From contig NW_019775459.1 of NCBI RefSeq assembly GCF_001039355.2, positions 56,784-120,783 on the forward strand: a stretch of DNA of 64,000 nucleotides. Direction: 5' to 3'. This document shows positions 45,403 to 60,400 of the stretch, piece by piece. Under the pieces are notes generated by a model, which was given only the letters and a program-made list of their open reading frames with translations, was not told the origin of the DNA and made no database searches. Numbering within the stretch: the stretch's first letter is position 1; every line of letters begins with the position of its first letter. Source of the DNA: Lingula anatina. Lineage: Eukaryota > Brachiopoda > Lingulata > Lingulida > Lingulidae. The translations under genes were made by a program, and so were the position numbers.

Positions 45403-48400
45403 AAGTGAAAAAAGTGATATCTATTGCCTTGAAATGGCTTCTTTGCTTTAGAAGACTTACTGTTAGTGTTAAAGAACAATTTCCCCAAGTTTCCCCTAGT
45501 AAGGTTTCAGTATAGTGCATTCGTATCCTGTCAGGATTTTCACACCGACTCTTAATTTCCCTAAGAAAAAAAAGTCCTCTTCAGTCTTCTTTCTCTTGCT
45601 TTAGCTCCTTTTACAATTACTAGCATGTTACATTCTGTTTGGTGCATTAGAATGGATTCTTGGAATGGTTTTCTGCTGGGGTGTAAACTGGTTAAGATTC
45701 AGTATGATGATGTCATGTGATCTTAAACAAGTTGATGTCCAATTGTCATTGTCTGAACACAGCCTCAAAGCATGTTCTCAAGAACTTTCCTTCCAAAGTT
45801 GATCTTAGTTTTAAGACTAAATGTTTAGTCTTCTTTGACCTTACTGAATGAGAGTAGTACAGACAGTGTGATGAAATATTTGTTGATTGGTTAATTTTTC
45901 CTTGCAAACCTTGCTTTAGTGTCAATTACCCTCCTTATTTTTTAAAAAAGCCTGTTGGAATGTCTCTTTTCCAATCTCTTGTCATTCTTTAGGTTTTTTT
46001 GGGAGTGTCTATGTTTTTTTCTTCATCTCTCTTAGTATCACATTTATCAGATGTTTCCAATGTCTCCATTTTGGCGCCTAAAACAAACATCTGAATCTTA
46101 GTCCTAGTAGTATATATCATACATGAGTCACTTTGGAAACTTATTAATAATAAAAAATTGTATGTTTTGCAGGATATACCTAGATATGGAAGATGGCTTA
46201 TTTAGAGGAGATCATTTAACGTCTCTTTTGTACAGTTATAGAATTGGAAAATAGCTCATTGGAGTTTCATTTGCTCAACAGTTTTAGATAGGATATATCT
46301 TGGCCAATATGGAATATTAATGAAGTTTTTAGGAAATTTCTTTTTTGTTTAATTTGCTATATGAATGTGCGATCTGCCTTTAATATTCACAATTTTTCCC
46401 ATTAATAGATTGAGTAATAAGGATATGTTATCTTGGCGTGATACATTTACTTGTGCTTTATTACTATTACAGTATTATTTTTTCTCACAGTCAGTAAATG
46501 TCTTCTGCATCATGTTCCACACGTATATGATCCTTATTAAAATCAGCTGCCATAATGCCTGTTATGCATGACTTCTACTGATATCTTATAATAGAAACCA
46601 CAAGTATACATCATGGTATAAGGATATACTTTTCAATTTACACTAAATTGATGCTGTACCTTACATAGCTTTCAGTCACTCCCTCAGCGTGTTTTACTAT
46701 GATACTAAGCACTATTTACGTGTCTTAGTAATAGTGTTGTCCTATGTGTGTAACAATTGCCCCCTCTCCCCCTCCCCCCCCCAGCCCCCTTCTCCCCATC
46801 TTGGTTCAGACTTGAGTTTTGTGCAGAATGATGATCAACAGACTGAATTTCCATCAGAATTCAATTCAAGTAAACATGTCTGTATTACCAGTGTACTAAG
46901 TGTAGATATCTTCAAGTGAACTTTATCACCACCAGAGGGCTTCATTTTCTTCTGTAATATTAAAAAAATAAAAAATGAGCTTGGTTTAAGAGTGTGGCAG
47001 ATTGTCAACTTGATAAAGGCATCTCTGCCTCCTTTAAGTTGTTAGATACACAATGAGGTCGCCCACGTGAGTTGTTCCCACTGAATACATTGACCTATAT
47101 AACTGTAATATTATTCAACATTATGATCATTGGAAATCCGTGAAGCACATCGTGTGGACCAGCCCAGACCCCTGCCAGTGTGAGAAACTGCCTTGTTCTA
47201 CAGACATGAACTTTTTCTGCGGAAACGTGGAATTCCTTATTTTCTAATTCAATTCTGATGGTTCCTAAGATTTGTCTTGTTAGAAATTCAATAAATGTTC
47301 CGAGTTTTTTTTAAACTTAGGCTTATGTCTGGTTCTATTTGCTGAGAGAAAAAGAGTTGACTCTGGCTGATTTTAGGAAAACATTTTTTCATGTTTTGTC
47401 AAGTCGTTATTTTTGTGGAGGTGGAAATCACTTGTTTGGCTGAAACAAAGAAAAAAAATGTCTAAAGTGTAGCATTCCATGCAGTGAAACTGCCACATTA
47501 CTAAAGTGCTGAGTACTACTACTTCTTTTCTACTACTACTTCTACTGCTCAGACTGCTGCTATAGATCTATAATATATACAGGTAGACATGAGCACAATG
47601 AGGTCATTGTCTGCTTGTTTGGGGTCATTGCTCTAGGGGATGGGGTATTCAATCCTAGCTGACCTGGAGCCACAGGTACTGCTCAGTGCCAACCTTCGTT
47701 TTATTCTGATTTTCTCTTTGTTTATCCTCAGCAATCATTTAGTATCATTTAGTAGAAAGAAATCCCTGATTTAGTTTGCTGTTTCACATTGGTTATGATA
47801 TCTCATCTTCCTGAAGGAAAAGTTGGCTGGTCTGATATGTATATTTTCAAATTCAGTGTGTTGGAGACTGGTGTTAGCCTCTTAAATTAATACATAAAAT
47901 GGAATGCTGTTTAAATACCTTCTTCCTAAGATAATTAACATGTTCAGATGTTATTAATGATTATGTTCGTTATGATTTGAATAAAAATTTCAATACATTC
48001 TCTCATTAAATTGGAGCAAAGTAAATTTCGTGTTTTGTCTCCTTAAATGATACCTGTTTTCAGTATCTGAAAAAGAGTTAAATATTTTGTGAAGGGAAGT
48101 GTGTTATTGAGAATGATTTATTTTTCAAGTTCATTAGTGTAAAAAAAACATTTGATATTGTAATAAAAGAACTGTTTTAAGAATGTTTACAATATGAAAT
48201 ATGTGACTTAAGCTTCTAAACATGAGTAAAATTACAATGTGATAATGATATATATTCTGATCCAGTGGTTGAGAAGTATCATAAAGTGAGACTAGATAAT
48301 CCTTTTTATCTCTGTCACATTGTTTCAATATGAGTGAATGCACTCATTCATTTACTAACAGTGCTTTTTCCACAACTCAACAGGTTAACTTTTGCCTTGA

Positions 48401-49136
48401 CACTCACACACTTCATGGGATGAATACAAAACATATTCTTGATGTGGATGGATATCCTTAAAAAAGAAAAAAAATACTGTAGACTATAGTAACTGTTTCA
48501 GCAGACCAGTGTCTGATTTGTGATGTGAGAGATGTTATTGGCTATCATGGACGATTCCTATTTCCACATAATCACTTTAGACTTGTGCTAAGTTACAAAT
48601 GTAGGTCACTCTAACTTGTGTGCAAACATGGCTGATAATTTACTAGTACTAGTGATCAGAAGTAAAAATTCAGGAAGTCACCATTATACAATGTTAACAA
48701 AACCAAAATAGACATATTTTATTTACTAACATGAATTTTAAATTTTGCAAATTTTAATGACACCAATTTAAAAACATTTTGCATTAGTCAGAAAAATATT
48801 GAAAAGGAAGACTACTGTATATTAACATAATGTTGAAAAATTGGAATGATTTTAGTGGGTTGGCATAAGGCAATCAAGAATTAAAATACAAGTTGCAAAA
48901 TGATAATCAGTGAAGGTGAAGGATGAGTTTTCGTGTTTTCCTCCCTTCCCCATCCCTTTAAAAAGCCACTTCTACCTTAAAAAGAATTCAAAGGTAATGG
49001 ACCATTAGTTCTATCATGTGGCAGCTTGTGATAAACCAATAATTACAATAATGTATCTTTTCAGGCCTCACTTAACTAGAGAGCTTATCAAGAACATGTT
49101 GAAGACGGCAGTTGTGCAACTTGGGTCGTTATAAAA

Positions 49137-51125
49137 ATGTCAGAGAAAGATAACAAAAGTAACTCCACCTTGCCTCCACCTGGACACTGGCGACAGTCCA
49201 GCTACAAACAGGCCACAGACAGAGACTTCGAGGAAGGCGTGAACTTTGACCGAGGTCAAACAAGGCCAAGGTCAAAGTTAACCGAGAGTGGGGATTTTGA
49301 AGGAGTTCTTGAACGAGCTCTAGAGACTGGTATTAATCGGACAAATTCAGGTCAAAATTTTGAGGATTCTGTAGAAAGTTGTGGTGATAACAGCACTTTG
49401 GCTGCGACAGGATCTTACAACCTTGATGACATCGATGAAGGGCTTGTAGGAGAGGGAACAACAGCAGGGGATGATGATTTGGAAGGAACTTTAGAAAACA
49501 GTCCAGCTTTTCCTGCCTCTGCTGTAGAAGACTATGAAATGGCCCATCCTGTTAATTTATCGGTTGTAATGGAACAAGATTCAGCCAGTCTTTCATCTCA
49601 AGAACAAAACTTAGCAGAAGGAAAAGGAACTGATTTCAATTCAAAGAAGGAAAGCCATGTGCATTTTGAAAGTGCAATAGAAGAATCTGGAGCATATGAT
49701 GACACGGTGTCTGTGCCACCACTAGGTGTCTCTAAGGTCCAAGAAATGACAAAAATTTTCAGTGAAACTCCCAACATTCCTATGCCTCAGACACATGTGA
49801 TATATTCTACAGGGTAAGTTTAAAAAAGTTTTTACTGAAACATAACATTTTCTGCATCTTGACAATTTCTTAGTTGACTTTGTAAAAATAATGGTAAATC
49901 TGTTATCGTGTATTGTGTAATAAAGTGTCAAAAATGGAAATTAATTCATATCTTTACCGTTTGTCAGATTCAATCATTCCCTATGTTCAGAATCTCAGAA
50001 TGGAGCAAATTGGACACTTAGAATTGTTCTTTTGATATTTTTCCCAAATCAACAATTTTGTTATTTGATCATATAAAAAATTATAGTATATTGCTTATTT
50101 AATATGATTTTAAAAAGTTTTGAAAATTGACATTTTTCCTGCTTTATGACTGTACATTTGACGACTTTACTGCCTTGTTTATTGATATTATATACTTGCT
50201 AACATGAATGATTTTTTGTCTTTTAAGTCTACTTTCATCAGAAAACAAATTCACTGCAGAAGAAAAAGAAGTGCCAGAGGCGACATCTAGTGAGCAGATG
50301 GTAGTAGAGACCTCCAGTGGAACAACAGCTGTTACAACAGCTGTTTCACCCCCACCACTTCTACCGAGGGATGAGATCACTCCTGTGGCCAAGAAACTAA
50401 CGAATGGTCAATATAACCATTATGTTAATGATGCCATTTATGACGACATTCCTGAAGATGTGTCACCTGTCCAGGAAAGGTCAAAGGTTAAGGAAGAAGT
50501 AAGTTACTGGTCAAAATGGTAATTAAAACGAGACTGACATTAAAACAAAAGAAGGAAAGGTTATTTCTTATTTTATTACTTCATAGGATCCAATGCAGTC
50601 ATTAGACTTAAAAAAAACTGAATGCTTAGAACAACTTAAAGAAATCCCCAAATATAAATTACATTTTCCTTAGAACTTTTTATGGTGGGTGTAGAGGAGG
50701 GGGGTTAGAATAACATGTACTTTGGTTTGTATTGTTAGTGCAAACTACTGAAGTTTTCTTAAAACAACATATGGCTTTCAACAAACTCACATTATTTCCA
50801 TATTTGCAGCTGTATGAAGATGTCCCTGAAGAACAAAATGATGCGGCAAGCCCACAAAGCCAAAAGACAGAACAAACCAATCAGGACACAGATAACAAAG
50901 CATCAGCCAATCATGACCAAGATAATAAAGTGGATGTTCAGTCAAAGATGCCATATGACGATGTTCCGGTGGAAAGCTTACCAGTTTCTGATCAAACTGT
51001 TGTTAACAGTAGACCGCAGAAGCCAGATGGTGAGAAAAGTAGATGATTGTTGTTGTTGAATAGTTTTAGTTTTTAGAGAAAACTTTTCATGTGATTGTGC
51101 ATTTGGTGCAATAAGAGATTGACTG

Positions 51126-51167
<42 letters not shown>

Positions 51168-54100
51168 GGACAAACAAACTAAACTTGGTTGCTTTCAAGT
51201 ATTCCAAAAATGTTTTTATTTAGGATTTATTTTGGGGTATAAAGGGGCTTATTTATATTTGATTTGCCTTGGTGTTGTTACCCCCTTGGCCTGGTGCTGT
51301 TCCCCGTCCTGCATGTGTATGCAAGTGCTGCAACTGTGCACGTTTATGTTTTGTAGTATTTTAATGTTAATATCCTAGATTACTGCTGTGATTGTTGGGA
51401 TTTGCTTGATCATAATAATACCTAATATGGTGATGTGGCACTTTGCCTTTGAGCCCTGCTGAGACGAAGGAGTTTTATTTATTATTTTATTTAATTTCAA
51501 AATATAAGTCTACCATCTATATATATATATATATATCCTAACCCAATTTGGCCTTGCAGCACTGGATGTCATTTCTTCCTACGACGTGTTGTGGCGTGCA
51601 GCTAAGAAGAAAAATAAAAAACCTGCACTGGGTCATTATGGCTATTTGATCAGTCCAGCCCCAGGGGGAGAAGGTATTATACCTCTCTGGGTGCTTTGTT
51701 TTCCCATCTTTTTCTCCCATTTTTCTCCCATTTCACGTAGTGGGAAAAGGTATACCTCTCTGGGGGTCTTGTTTCCCATCTTTCCTCCCATTTTCTCCAC
51801 AAAGACTATTAACAGAGAGAGAGAGAGAGAAGGTATACCCCTCCAGGGGTCTTGTTTTCCCATCTTTTCTCCCATTTTCCCCACAAAAACTATTAACAGA
51901 GAGGGAAAATTATACCCCTCCAGGGGTCTTGTTTTCCCATCTTTTCTCCAATTTTTACCCCCAAAACTTTAACACAGCCCAAGTTTCCTTTTCCCACAGA
52001 ATTAGCATGCTGACTTGTTACTGCTTATTGATTAGTTTCCGATATCTTAGAGTTAGGATATGAAGTGGTCTAGACCCATCTTTGTGTGTCTTCATTATGT
52101 TTTGTGCTCTTATAACTTACTTGGCTTGGCTTATAACATTGGTGTAGTTTATATTTTATTTAAGAACATGATTTCTTTTCACCATTTTATGGTTTCTGTG
52201 TCTATGAACAATCTATTTACCAAAAAAACTTTTTTCTGATTTAAAATATTGAATATCAAACGATAAAATGGAATATTGAACTGAAGTGCTCTATAGTAGA
52301 GTCAGAATATAATAACGTTTTTAAATTTTAAAGAACATCACAATAAAACCTTTTTCCAAGATAAAATTATTTTAAACCAGACATTCAACGAGATCAAATT
52401 TAAGACAATACAAACCTGGTTCAAAGTTTTCACCATGAACTTGCTGATGTTTTGTTTGATTTACAGGAGGTTACAGTGTAATGTGCTGTAATGGAAACCA
52501 GAAATCTTGTGTTCAATTTTTCTCAGCAGTTTCACAATAAAACAGTGGGGAAAGTTTTATATGTGGGACACACTTTACTCAGCCACCTAATTAAGTGAAC
52601 ATTTTCTCTGAGATTTATACTAGGACATGCATATTCAACCATATTAAAGAATTTCAGCCAAAAGAAAGACTATGAACAGAAAACTTAATATAACATTTTC
52701 ATTTTTTCTCTTGGGTGTGTGTGTGTGTGGGGGGGGATTATTATTATTATTTTTTTTTGGAACTCTTTTGAATTGGTATCAGTAATTGCACCACAGTACT
52801 AATTTATAATGTTTTGGGTGTCACTTTTAAAGTGCTTAATAAGAAGGATTTCTTGGCACGTAGGCTGAAACAGTTATCATTATAAATTTAACCCTACCTC
52901 AACTGCATTCTTGCATTTTTACTAGTTTCATGTGATGTTATGCAGTACTGAAGATCTCCTAATCTTGCTGTCCCATTGGTGTTAAGTTTTTATTCCCTGT
53001 TATTGTCACTAAAGATATGAATAATTTCCACACAGAATAACATTTAAAGGCTTTGCGCTGTGATTGACTGGGTGAGGTTGCAATAGCTGCATAGCAGTAT
53101 AGTGGTAACATAGTACTTGGGCTAATGTTGCTGCAGTTGTGTAGTTATATATTATATTGTACTTGTAGTTGAAGTATGAACAACAACTAAAGTATTTTTA
53201 TTCAGGAAAAGTATTAAAATTGACTTAGGCCCAAAGAAACTAGTGTGAGTCATTGTAAGTTAGTGGGTCATTATATCTACATGTTAAATATATAGATAAT
53301 ACCATGACAGAGCTTGCTGCTGGTACCTTTTCTCTTGCATTTTATTCAAACTTCCAAGGAGACAAGTTGGTAAATGTTCTTTTTGAGTTCTACATAAATT
53401 TTGTCTTAGCCATTATGTCTATTGATCTTTCAATACATTTCAGATGAAAATATTGCTAAGGATGCTGGGGACCTTCAGGGTGAAGGTAAAGGTGAAGGTC
53501 AAGCAGATATAGGTCAAGGTCAAGTTAAAAAAGAAGAACCAGCCTATTTTGTCTATGATGACCGTGCTGGGACTGCCTCTAACATGGCAGGTGAGTAGTC
53601 AGTGGGTTTGGCTAATTATTAGCCTTGTTAAAGAAAATGTTTATTTTTATCATTTTAGTGAACATTTTTATGTTTCTAACAGTCTTCATTTTTTATGTCT
53701 GTGAGTTTATTTGGCATAATGTTTAACATTATAGTGAATAAGTTCAGAATTTTGCTAATTAATGCCCACCCAAAAGATTTTTTAATTCTCTGCTAGTTTA
53801 TGTACTTAAAAACACTTTTATTTTATTGGTCGGTATATTTAATCAAACAATTAACATTTATTATGAGACTGATTGAGAATTTGTATTGGTCAACCATATT
53901 ATTTATTTTCAAACAATCTGGCATATTTACATTTCAATCAGTTTTTTTCTGGGACAGTATTTATGTTTAACATTAACGTTTTTGTTGATTTTCCATAACA
54001 CTTTTAAGTTGAAAAGATAACAATTCATGGTGATAGATTTGAGTGTAGATTAGGAATAATTTGAAAAAAATTATCTGTTTTATAACAAGATAACTGTAAC

Positions 54101-57100
54101 TGTAAATAGATTATTAATAAGCATTTATTTTGAAATTATTTAAAATCAACCTTAGATTTTCGCTCCGTGATGTTTAACTCCAGTGCAGGAGTTTATGAGG
54201 ATATAGGTAAGTATAGGTGTAGGTTGGATGTATTACATCATACATAAACTTAGTCTAATACATTAACATCATAAATAGTGTAATCTGATAACCCTGGAAG
54301 TTCTGTCAAAGTTTACAAGTGGAGGTTTTCCTCTTATCGCATTCCAATCCAGCAGAAATTTATTTAATATATTCACAGTCTAGATGAAATTATGTGTTTT
54401 TAGACAAGGAAATTATACATGTATCAATAATGATTTGATACAATTGGCTGATAGAATTATTTTCGTTGGCATTTTATGTTTAAAATGGAGTCAACATATG
54501 AGCTGTGTAGAATGACTTAAAGGGCACATCTCCACCAGAGCAGTTACCATCCTTCTTCCCGACTGGTCATTTCTAGTTCACTGCTTGATAGGGATTTCTT
54601 TGATTGTAACATAAACTATCATGTTTGAAATTATAGTATTTACATTGTTATGTCTGCCATTTTTTTTGCATTTTTGACTAAAGTCATATATCTTGTGTTG
54701 ATTTAATTGGTTCCACTGTACCATGTTGTTGAGTGTGTACATATAGTATGTGATGTGTCTTTGCATGAGTTGGTTTCAGTAGAGAGTGATATTTACCATG
54801 ACCCTGTGTTTGACATTTAGATAGTGAAACAATTATGTGTTACTTAATGCACAAACAGTTTGTATAACTGTATTCAAGTTTTGTTATATCATTTGATTAC
54901 ATTTGATAGATGTAAATTATGAGCATGTGTTTGTTTTGGGGGGTGGTGGGGGGAACAGGGGGTCAAGTCACTTTATGTTTGACATCTGCCATGTCATGGG
55001 GCTGGGGTATGATATAATACTGGAACTAACTGAATATTAGTAGAGTGTGTGTGTGTGTGTGCGTGCGTGCGTGTGTGCGTGCGTGCGTGCGTGTGTGTGT
55101 GTGTGTGCAAGTGGGCGCATGCATGAGAGGGTGTATTTTCTGATGAGGTTAACAAATAAATTATAATATTAATCTGAAAGTTATGAATATGTTGCGTTGG
55201 TGGGTGGAGGTGGGGTCAATTGAAATGAAAGATTAATACATCATACATATATTTATGAGTCTCAGAGCAAGTTGTTGGATTATGCCATTGGATAAATGGT
55301 TTGTACAAGAGGAAGGGTGTGTGAAGTAAATTATATTGAATGAGGTTTTTGGTGAAAACTCTGAGGTAATTATGATGACAATTTAAAACCACCTGGACCA
55401 GTAGATCAAACTGGCTGTCCTACTAATTTATCCAGCTTTATATCATGAAAAAAACTACCTGTTAGCACCAGTGCTAGTGTAATTATGGCACTCTTGATTT
55501 GTAACCTGAATAATAATAATAATAATTACAATAATAATAACAATAATAATAATAATAATGAGATAATTCCAATTGTTACAGATTTCACTTTCACTTTTTT
55601 GTAGTACTAATATGATGATGATTCTAAAACTTAACAATCCCATCCTTAAGATATATTTTCAATTTTCTAGGCTTCCTGTTCTGCTTTAGTAGAAATACAG
55701 TATTTTATTATCATAATGGATAGGTGGTCTGAAGTCATGGTGTAATTGTATGCTTACGACAAAAAAAAATAAAAAATAAAAAAAAAAATAAATAAATAAT
55801 AATAGTAATATACAAACTTAAATGATTTAAATAGTGGCAAAATTTGTATATCTTTTATATAATTAGGAAAGATAGCATATTCAAGAAAATGAAGGAATGT
55901 CTTATGTTTCCCTCTTTTCCTCTTAATACCTTAATTAGACTGGCTGTTGAGAGCACTTGGCTGGTTTATAGAAAGACATCATATAACATGGTGAATGAAA
56001 TGCTTCAGTTTTGAAACATGGCAGAACGCTGTACATTACTTTTATTCCACTAGATATTTAATGGAATGTTGTTTTTTACTGTTCTTCCCCTAGATAGGAA
56101 ATGGAATGCATTGTTATCTTGATGTATATATATGACAATATAATGAGGCTCGGAAGGAGTTACATTTAGCTTCAGACATACTTAGTGCAATTCTCATTAA
56201 ATAGTATTTCATTTAATATATAGATAAATTTTGATGGCTGAGTAGCTGTATTTATTTATGGTATTGATAATTGACAATTTGAGTTTCTGTACTTAAAAAA
56301 TAATATGTGAACTTGACAGATTACAAGATTGAAATGCAGGTATAAAATGCTTACATTTCTATTGAAATATTGTTAAGAAAAATTAATGAAAATTATTATG
56401 ATTGTTCTTACAGATTGCAATGGAGAGGTAGTTTTTCTAACATACAATTTTATCCATTTACACAAACAGTTAAGACACAATTAAATGTGCTCATGGAAAA
56501 TAGTGATTTAAAAATGAATCCATTTTCAGAAGACTCAGACAGCAATCCAGATGACATCTACGAACCTGTAGAGGGCGCTGATCAACCTGACGATGATGAT
56601 GATGATGACGATGGATGGGGTTCGGAAGAATTCGAGGAATATTCAGATTTTGAGGGAGAGGAGATTCCATCGCCTGGTTCCGTGACCCTCCCAAGGGGAT
56701 TGGATCCAAATAAGGTTTATGAAAATGTTATCCAAATGTCTTCGACCTCGGTTAGAAAAGTTCGAGCTAAGTCCGCTCATGAGTTGCCAACACAGGAGGT
56801 ACTTGGCATTATGGGATTGTGGTTGTTCATAAAATGTGAAATAGAATGGTCACTTCAGTCTGATTTTGAAACTTATTTTGGAATTTTTCTCATATTTTTG
56901 TTATAATTTTATGATATATTATTTTCAAAATTAATATTCTCAAAGAAAATATTGAGGCAATTCCATTAGGAAACTCAAAATCTGATTCAGCCATTCTATT
57001 TAGACCATGTTTTAATGCAACAAACAATCTTCCTAAAACAAATATTAGTCTGACTAGAACAAAAGAATTGCTGTGAGCTGTTTTAATCAAGCTAATCTAA

Positions 57101-57429
57101 TTAACCATCAGTTCATAAACTATAGAAAATCTCATCTCCGAATGTGCTTTCAAATTGGAAAAAAAATTAAGGGATAACAGCTGTTCACTTTGGCCAAAAA
57201 GGCTTTTCTTGAGACAAACAATGATTTTCCCATACTTACCAGTGGTTAATGAATCCATTTCGACATTCAAAGTTAGTTCATTTTTTTTCTAATAAAAAGT
57301 TTGTTATAATCTTTAAAGAGTTATTACCGAGGGATAGGTCCATGGTCCGATGGCAAGCACATTTTCCACAATAATTGCTATATCCACTGTAATGGTGAAC
57401 AAAGGAATTTATTGCATTATGATTTGTGT

Positions 57430-57464
<35 letters not shown>

Positions 57465-60400
57465 TGAAATATGAATTTCATATGAACAGTTGTTATTCTT
57501 TTAATTTTGGTTACATTAATCATCTTAAATTTTATTCACTATGAAATTGTATTCATTTGGTCGAAGTTGTGTAATAGGAATGTTAAGCAACTTCATTGCA
57601 TTAAAGCCTTTTTGGAAGCATTTTCGGTGTATTATCTTCATCAAAATTAAATCCAAAGTTCATATTTATGAAATAGACCTTGCTTCACAATGCTTCTGAT
57701 TTGGTTGTCATGTCTAGCATAGAGTACTGCTTACAGCTGACTTGACCATCGGGGGCCAAAAACTTGTCTCTGGAACATGGAAATTAAATGTTTAGTTGGA
57801 TATATTACTGCCCTGCCACCTGGTGGGATATACTACTGCCCTGCCACCTGGTGTTCACCAGAATGTCCCACCTTGAATCCCTGATAAGTTCAATTTGGTT
57901 GACTGGGGACAAGTTTTAAAGCCGAAATGACTATCATAGCAGTATAATGCACAGTCTACTGGCATAACAGTGGATCTTCCTTTAGTGCATTGTGCAATTA
58001 TTTGATGTGATATATAATAATAATACTACAATAATATATGATCTGTCTGTTTTTGACGCTTTTCCATATGGTGTGTTTGTCTTTTCTTGGTGAGTGACTT
58101 CTGTAGTTTTATTATAATAATAATGACAATATTGATGACATAATGTATGAAAATAACAGAAATGTCTTTTGATTCATATGCTTATACATGGCAAGCTTAG
58201 ATGTTAATTCATATTAGCTTTGGTGTATATACCGTTATATTTTAGAAATCCATGTTTAAACAAGCTTATCCTTTTCATACTTATAATTCTAATTCAAAGT
58301 AATATAAGAAGTTTAAAAATCAATCTTAAAATTAAAAACAGTTAAAATATTTTCAGAATCGATTTTAATCATTTTGATATCATGATTTTTCCTGATTTAT
58401 ATCTGTAAAGTTATCTGAGATGTTTCAAAGACAAGAACTTTTGAATTCTTGTCTCACTGTCAATCTTTTGACTTATATTAACATGCAGCAAATAGTGATA
58501 CCTAAGCTGTTAACAAGAAAACTTAAAACACGGTTTTTATAATATTTTAACAAATCAAATGTCATTTGTACCCCTCAGGCCCCATCCTTCATGAGTAACT
58601 TGAGAAGAATCGGAAGTTTTCGTAACAAACCAGACAAGAAGCCAGACAATGAAGAACCTCAGATTATAGACGTGTATCTGAGCAGCAAAAAGCACCCCCC
58701 GCCTCAGCTGCCTCCAGAGCCAGATAATCTGACAGCAGAGCAGAAGAAGAGGAGACACATTCTAGCTTCTCTCATTGACAGTGAGAATTCCTACGTGGTG
58801 TCTCTTAAGAGGCTGGTGGAGGTATGGGATTTTGTTGGATTGAAATAAGGATAGCATTTTTGTATTTTTATTTGAATAAAATGTTGAATGTAGAGATAAC
58901 TCGTAAATAAGGATTTTTGTTCTCCCCCACCCTTAATATGGATGATGGGGCTTGGAAAGTTGCTAGATATTTTTTATAGAAATATTGAAAAATGGACACA
59001 TTCCAGTGTCTGCTCCTTTACTTATATCACTATAATACCACACTATCCCACACATGCACCAAGTACATAACAACACTACCTTAAACTTTGAATTATTTTT
59101 TCAAATTTTATATTAAGAAAATTGCTTCATTTTGTAAAATATTTTTTGTCATCTTTAAGATATTAAGGATACAAGTTGCAGGTTAAAATCTCAGACCTCT
59201 CATTGCATGATTATCACAATGGGTACCTCACGTTTTTTTTTTTTTTTTTTTTGAAAGTTTTATTACACTTTTAGTTTCTCATATTTCAGGACTATGAGAA
59301 ACCCCTGAGGCTGGACCCCAACATATTGAGCATGGATCGTGTCCGCGTGATCTTTCACCGTGTGTCAGACATCCTCCAGTGTCACCTGATGTTCCAGATA
59401 GAGCTGGAGGCTTGCGTCACTGACTGGGACAAGGAGGAGAGCATTGGGAATGTTTTCACTGCTTCTGTGAGTGCTGCCCAAAAATCATGGTCAAAAGCCT
59501 GTAGGCAGTGATTTCAAAGCTGTCATTTTTGAATCTCTGATATTTAGAGCAATATTGGGAACCGCAATTAACATTGTTTGGGAATCCATGGTAACCGCAC
59601 ATTATGAATAGAAATAGTTAAAGGTAACTGTCATGATTTTAAATGAATTTTTTTGTAAAATAGGGCATGTCTATCAAATTAAATTGTAAATGTAGTTTAA
59701 TTGTGGGGGCTTCAATGAACACTCTTTAAGTAAACTTTACAGGTTTTTTTTAACATAATTGTCCTTTTAACTCTCCAGTTTTCTAAGGACCTCGTCTTTG
59801 ATGCATACAGTGCTTATGTCAACAACTTCTCCAAAGCCATGGACACTGCAAAGATGGCCGCCAAACAGAAGGCTTCATTTGGGGATTTCTTGAAGGTACA
59901 TAGTAGTTGTTGAAGTCGGTTAAGGTTATAAAAACTTATATACAAAAGTTTTCATTTTTAACTTAATACCAGTTAGATGTCACAATGTGTTGTGTTTACT
60001 TCCAGGAGAAGATCAACAAAGCCCCTGACCGCCTGTCCTTGTTTGGATTAATGGTGAAGCCAGTACAGAGGTTTCCACAGTTTATTATGTTATTACAGGT
60101 AGATACAAACTGGGGGCACAGAATTTTGTGTGCATTTGTATGCATGCATGTGTGTTTATGTCTACATGTGTGCCTAGGTACGTATGTGGTGTATCAGAAT
60201 TTTATGATCTAAATTTTTCACCGAATAAAGATACATTTTGTGATATGATTAAACCAGTTTTTGTATTCAACTACCAAATGTGATAGTATACATATTTATG
60301 CTTCCCTGACTCCAAATATTATGGCAGTTAAGAAATCTTTGTTCAGAGTTGCAAAATATGATTATATAATTTATTTAGAATTTGTTGTTGACCATGACTT

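Noticed and set aside
51586-52063. Proline- and phenylalanine-rich open frames in RhoGEF intron 3
   Set aside because: They are produced by the ~75-bp minisatellite; the repeat reads open in several frames on both strands.
56370-56529. Upstream extension of RhoGEF exon 6 from an ATG at 56370
   Set aside because: The acceptor TTTTCAG before 56530 joins in phase with exon 5; using an earlier acceptor reaches a stop.
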